A DNA stretch of 64,000 bases from CAYQVW01 sp964421245 (GTDB lineage: Bacteria; Margulisbacteria; WOR-1; XYC2-FULL-46-14). The notes below the pieces were generated by a model, which was not told the origin of the DNA, searched no databases, and worked only from the letters and a program-made list of their open reading frames with translations. The first letter of the stretch is position 1; each line of letters begins with the position of its first letter. Location of the stretch: the NCBI GenBank assembly GCA_964421245.1, contig CAYQVW010000004.1, positions 33,403-97,402 of the forward strand. The letters are read 5' to 3'. A program made the translations under genes and the position numbers. Below are positions 60,860-64,000 of the stretch, piece after piece.

Positions 60860-63304
60860 TTATCCTCCTCTTTTTTTCTTAGTAACAAAAGAGAGTTTGT
60901 CTTTTGTAAAAGATGCTTCTATTGATGATCCAAAACCGAGCTTGCCACGCAGCACACTCTCAGAAATTGGATCTTCAACAAAGTCTTCCATGGTTCGCCG
61001 AAGCGGTCTGGCCCCAAATTTTGGATCGTAGGATTTATCAACCAGAAAACTCTTGGCTTTTTTCTTAAGTTTTAAGTTTAGTCCCTTCTCTTCCATACGT
61101 TTATTGAGATCAGAGAGCATAATATCAATTATTTGAGAAAGGTCTTCCTTAGATAAGGCCTTAAATACAATTGCTTCATCAACACGGTTAATAAATTCCG
61201 GTCGAAATTCCTTTTTTAACTGATCTAAAACATTCTTTTTCATTAAGTCGTAATTAGTTGCATCATTCTTGTCTCCCATAAAACCGATGGTCGATTCTTT
61301 TTGGATCAATTCTGCTCCGGTATTTGAGGTCATAATAATTACGGTGTTTCGAAAATCGACTTTTCTACCTTGAGTATCGGTTAATTGTCCATCTTCTAAA
61401 ATTTGAAGCAGAGTATTTAAAACATCTTTGTGTGCTTTTTCTATTTCATCAAATAAAACAACCGAATGAGGACGGCGACGCACTGGCTCAGTTAATTGTC
61501 CTCCTTCACCAAAACCGACATATCCTGGAGGAGAACCCATAAGACGGGAAACAGTATGTTGTTCCAAATATTCTGACATATCAATTCTAACCATTGCATC
61601 GGTATCACCGAATAAAAATTCGGCTAGGCGTTTTGCTAGTTCAGTCTTACCAACCCCGGATGGCCCAAGAAAAATAAAAGATCCGATTGGTCGACGTGGA
61701 TCTTTAAGGCCTGCTCGAGAACGCCTGATTGATTTTGCCATCGCCCTAATTGCTTCGTCTTGTCCAACAATTCTTTTCTTTAGTTCTTCTTCCATTTTTA
61801 ATAAACGCTCTGTCTCTTCAGAGGTTAATTGACTAACTGGAATTCCAGTAGATTGGGCAATAACCTCTGCAATGGTTTCTGAGGTAACTGCTGGAAGTTT
61901 TTCATACTCAAGTTTGACCGATTTTTTAGATATATCTTCAAGCTCACCACGAAGCACTTCTTCCTCATCACGAAGTGTTGCTGCTTCTTCAAACGCTTGG
62001 CTACTAACGGCTGCTTCTTTCTTTGCTCTAATTTTTTCTAGCTTTTTATTTATTTCGATTAATTCAGGAGAAGCGGCTGACGATCTAAGCATTATACGAG
62101 AAGAGGCTTCATCTAAAAGATCGATCGCCTTATCCGGTAAGCGACGTTCAGAAATGTATCTTTCAGAAAGTCGTGCCGCAGAAACCAGGGCATCCTCTGT
62201 TATTCTAACTCGGTGAAATTCTTCATAGCGCCCCTTTAATCCCTTAAGTATCTCTAATGTTTCCTGAATACTCGGTTCCTCAACCATAACCGGCTGAAAA
62301 CGCCGCTCAAGTGCAGGATCCGATTCAATTCTTTTTCTATACTCATCCAGTGTAGTTGCACCAATAACTTGTAATTCTCCGCGAGCTAAAACCGGTTTTA
62401 AGATATTTGCAGCATCCATGGCACCCTCCGCAGCGCCTGCACCAATTAAAGTATGAATTTCATCAATAAACAAAATTACATTTGAGGCCTTTTTAACCTC
62501 AGCCATTATCTTTTTAAGTCTCTCTTCAAATTCTCCGCGATAACGAGTCCCCGCAATCAAAAGCCCCAAATCCAGCGTTATAAGACGCTTGTTCATTAAA
62601 GGTCTTGGAACATTGTGAGTTACAATCCGCTCTGCTAACCCCTCAACAATCGCTGTCTTTCCAACCCCAGCTTCACCAATTAAAACCGGATTATTCTTTT
62701 TTCTACGAGCTAAAATCTGAATCACTCGCTCAATCTCTTTTCCACGACCAATTACTGGATCAAGCTTTTTAGTTGCGGCTAAACGAGATAAATCGCGACT
62801 AAAATTATCCAACATTGGAGTGGTGCTTTTTTGCGGACCACGTACAGCTGTTTTGTGACGATGCATCTCTTCGCCAAGAACAGAAACCAAGCGGTTCTTT
62901 GAATTTTGATAATCCAAGTTAAATTGATTGAAAATTGCTCCAACAATTCCAGTCCCTTCGCGCAACATTCCAAGAAAAAGGTGCTCAATCCCAATATAGC
63001 TGTGTCCCAAAGCCCTAGCCTCTTCCCAGGCTAATTCTATGACTCTTTTAATTTGAGGGTTAAATGGCAGATCCCCCGCTTTTCCACTGTGATGGCTTGA
63101 TTTAATATACTCCTCTAGAGTTGTTTTCAGCTCTGTTGGAGAAGTTTTTAATTGTTCTAAATTCTTGAGAATAACAGATTCTTTTTCACGCAACATTCCC
63201 AAAAGCAAGTGCTCTGCCCCTACATAATTACAACGGGTTCGTCTTGCCTCTTCTTGTGCAGCCATAATTGTTCTAATGGCGGGCTCAGTAAATCTCTCAA
63301 ACAT
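60860..63304 (-). CDS. clpC: ATP-dependent Clp protease ATP-binding subunit ClpC
   Basis: The 814-residue ClpC has two Clp-N repeats (FTEPAIRTIMAAQEEARRTR), AAA1 with VLIGEAGVGKTAIVEGLAER, an M-domain with a UVR motif (AFEEAATLRDEEE), AAA2 with FLGPSGVGKTELAKRLAE and the C-terminal domain ending TKKKRGG. It unfolds substrates for ClpP. TATACT (63311-63316) ends 6 nt before the ATG, so it is predicted leaderless. Confidence 0.97.
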   Translation of the reverse strand: MFERFTEPAIRTIMAAQEEARRTRCNYVGAEHLLLGMLREKESVILKNLEQLKTSPTELKTTLEEYIKSSHHSGKAGDLPFNPQIKRVIELAWEEARALGHSYIGIEHLFLGMLREGTGIVGAIFNQFNLDYQNSKNRLVSVLGEEMHRHKTAVRGPQKSTTPMLDNFSRDLSRLAATKKLDPVIGRGKEIERVIQILARRKKNNPVLIGEAGVGKTAIVEGLAERIVTHNVPRPLMNKRLITLDLGLLIAGTRYRGEFEERLKKIMAEVKKASNVILFIDEIHTLIGAGAAEGAMDAANILKPVLARGELQVIGATTLDEYRKRIESDPALERRFQPVMVEEPSIQETLEILKGLKGRYEEFHRVRITEDALVSAARLSERYISERRLPDKAIDLLDEASSRIMLRSSAASPELIEINKKLEKIRAKKEAAVSSQAFEEAATLRDEEEVLRGELEDISKKSVKLEYEKLPAVTSETIAEVIAQSTGIPVSQLTSEETERLLKMEEELKKRIVGQDEAIRAMAKSIRRSRAGLKDPRRPIGSFIFLGPSGVGKTELAKRLAEFLFGDTDAMVRIDMSEYLEQHTVSRLMGSPPGYVGFGEGGQLTEPVRRRPHSVVLFDEIEKAHKDVLNTLLQILEDGQLTDTQGRKVDFRNTVIIMTSNTGAELIQKESTIGFMGDKNDATNYDLMKKNVLDQLKKEFRPEFINRVDEAIVFKALSKEDLSQIIDIMLSDLNKRMEEKGLNLKLKKKAKSFLVDKSYDPKFGARPLRRTMEDFVEDPISESVLRGKLGFGSSIEASFTKDKLSFVTKKKRGG

Positions 63305-63377
63305 GATTAAAGTATATCAGATTTTAAAATGAGAGGATAGAGGATAGAAGTAAAAAAAGATAAAGCCTAAATAGAAT

Positions 63378-63731
63378 TTATTGTATTTGTTCCAATATTT
63401 CTAATGTTTCTGAATTATCTGGATCAATTCTAAGAACTTCTTGGGCAATTTCTCGAACTTTATGAGAAAGACCACGGCTAAGACAATACATTAGTAAATC
63501 AAACCATTTTTCGAGAAGGGTTTCATTGATTGTTTCATGCGGCTCTGGATCGTAACTTCCTATAATCATCTTAAACAAAAGAGTAGTATTAGGATGTTTT
63601 TTAAGCCTTTCTTTATAATGCTCAACAATAGATTCTGCGACATCGGTATCAGCCTCACTAAAACGACAGAATCTGTGAGCTTTAATTCCTTGAAGCTCTA
63701 CTTGACTGAAAAATTCATATCTTATTGACAA
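63378..63731 (-). CDS. Unknown small helical protein, TPR-like C-terminus
   Basis: About 117 residues if started at the TTG at 63731. The end, LSHKVREIAQEVLRIDPDNS then ETLEILEQIQ, resembles a TPR helix. The N-terminal part has no family match. The start is uncertain: an ATG at 63742, perfectly placed 7 nt after the promoter box, opens only a 6-codon frame (MIDICQ), while the gene frame upstream offers only ATT or TTG. Transcribed from the sigma-28-like site at 63750-63777. Confidence 0.55.
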   Translation of the reverse strand: MSIRYEFFSQVELQGIKAHRFCRFSEADTDVAESIVEHYKERLKKHPNTTLLFKMIIGSYDPEPHETINETLLEKWFDLLMYCLSRGLSHKVREIAQEVLRIDPDNSETLEILEQIQ

Positions 63732-63749
63732 ATATCTATCATAAATTTT

Positions 63750-63777
63750 TAATCGTCAAAAACAGGCAAAAATTTCA
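63750..63777 (-). promoter_or_regulatory. Sigma-28-like promoter, site 8 of separate loci
   Basis: Minus strand: TGAAATTT (63777-63770), 14 nt, CGATTA (63755-63750). An ATG at 63742 follows after 7 nt. Confidence 0.7.
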
Positions 63778-63812
63778 GTTTTTCTTGCAGGATAATCGGA
63801 TAGAAACAATCA

Positions 63813-63871
63813 CCCCACAATAAATTGTGGGGAATTTATGAACAAAAAATTCCCCAGACTTCAGTCTGGGG
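63813..63871. repeat. Two adjacent perfect hairpins near the right edge
   Basis: CCCCACAAT (63813-63821) / ATTGTGGGG (63824-63832), then CCCCAGACT (63852-63860) / AGTCTGGGG (63863-63871), joined by an AT-rich link. Both read as REP-like elements or terminators. The remaining sequence to 64000 holds no gene I can support. Confidence 0.6.
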
Positions 63872-64000
63872 TGTATTCATTTGGATTCATAAAGAATTTT
63901 TCCTGTTTCTATTATTTTTTTTATAAACGAACCCGGCAGTTTCTTGTATACTCCAACCAAAATGGTTTTCGGTTAAGCAGAGCTTAATAAATGCATTTTA

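Noticed and set aside
63872..64000. Start of a further gene or RNA at the right edge
   Set aside because: No open frame with a start signal and no recognisable RNA fold in the visible part.

Overview
This window is an AT-rich bacterial scaffold, probably a draft or metagenome-assembled genome: it contains a 100-N gap at 47890-47989 and at least two single-base homopolymer frameshifts. The gene set points to a free-living diderm. It includes many lipoproteins with the lipobox consensus, a secreted barrel-like protein, type IV pilus genes (pilT, prepilin peptidase), a CIRCE-controlled hrcA-grpE-dnaK-dnaJ-rsmE operon, and lipoate, biotin, queuosine, purine and sulfur-amino-acid genes. No rRNA gene is present to place the organism. 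The gene repertoire resembles uncultivated lineages such as Margulisbacteria/Saganbacteria (WOR-1), but that is inference only.

Layout. 1-6441: secreted beta-helix, sialidase-like and vWA proteins, a CDF metal exporter and a zinc-ribbon protein. 6518-8469: an unknown methyltransferase-like protein and an ORF6N protein. 8754-12465: sulfur assimilation (metY, cysK, an Rrf2/CymR-like regulator, thiS, thiF). 12530-14958: a PEP-synthase-like and HAD-like pair. 15020-26853: scattered biotin genes (bioB, bioF-bioD, bioA), interrupted by a HEPN-MNT toxin-antitoxin pair and two large tandem paralogous surface lipoproteins. 27890-32906: heat-shock operon. 33804-40177: rsmA, pdxA, aminotransferase, lipA, pilT, then pilD, ftsB-like, an S1 protein and tRNA-Leu. 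40260-48262: a large unknown protein, queC, purA and more surface proteins. 48276-63731: aspS, dus, hisS, radA and clpC interleaved with accessory genes that include three eukaryotic-like protein kinases.

The most striking signal is a promoter-like motif, TGAAATTT-N14-CGATAA, found ten times with invariant spacing. It lies directly upstream of accessory genes: unknown proteins, all three kinases (two in one operon), a GNAT-like protein, a HExxH protein, a PEP-synthase-like protein and a methyltransferase-like protein. Its register matches FliA/SigD (sigma-28 family) promoters, so these genes probably form one alternative-sigma regulon scattered among housekeeping genes. One copy pair at 55069-55114 is a divergent promoter whose two -35 elements are the two strands of one palindrome.

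A second genome-wide theme is leaderless initiation. Nine TATAAT-type and several CGATAA-type -10 boxes end exactly 6 (or 7) nt before the start codon, including those of aspS, clpC, bioA and thiF. A third theme is abundant short 'word' repeats and palindromes that enter coding regions in frame (rsmE, hisS, radA, thiF, queC, bioF, CDF C-terminus). The clearest is a 32-bp perfect palindrome inside rsmE, nested in a larger foldback.
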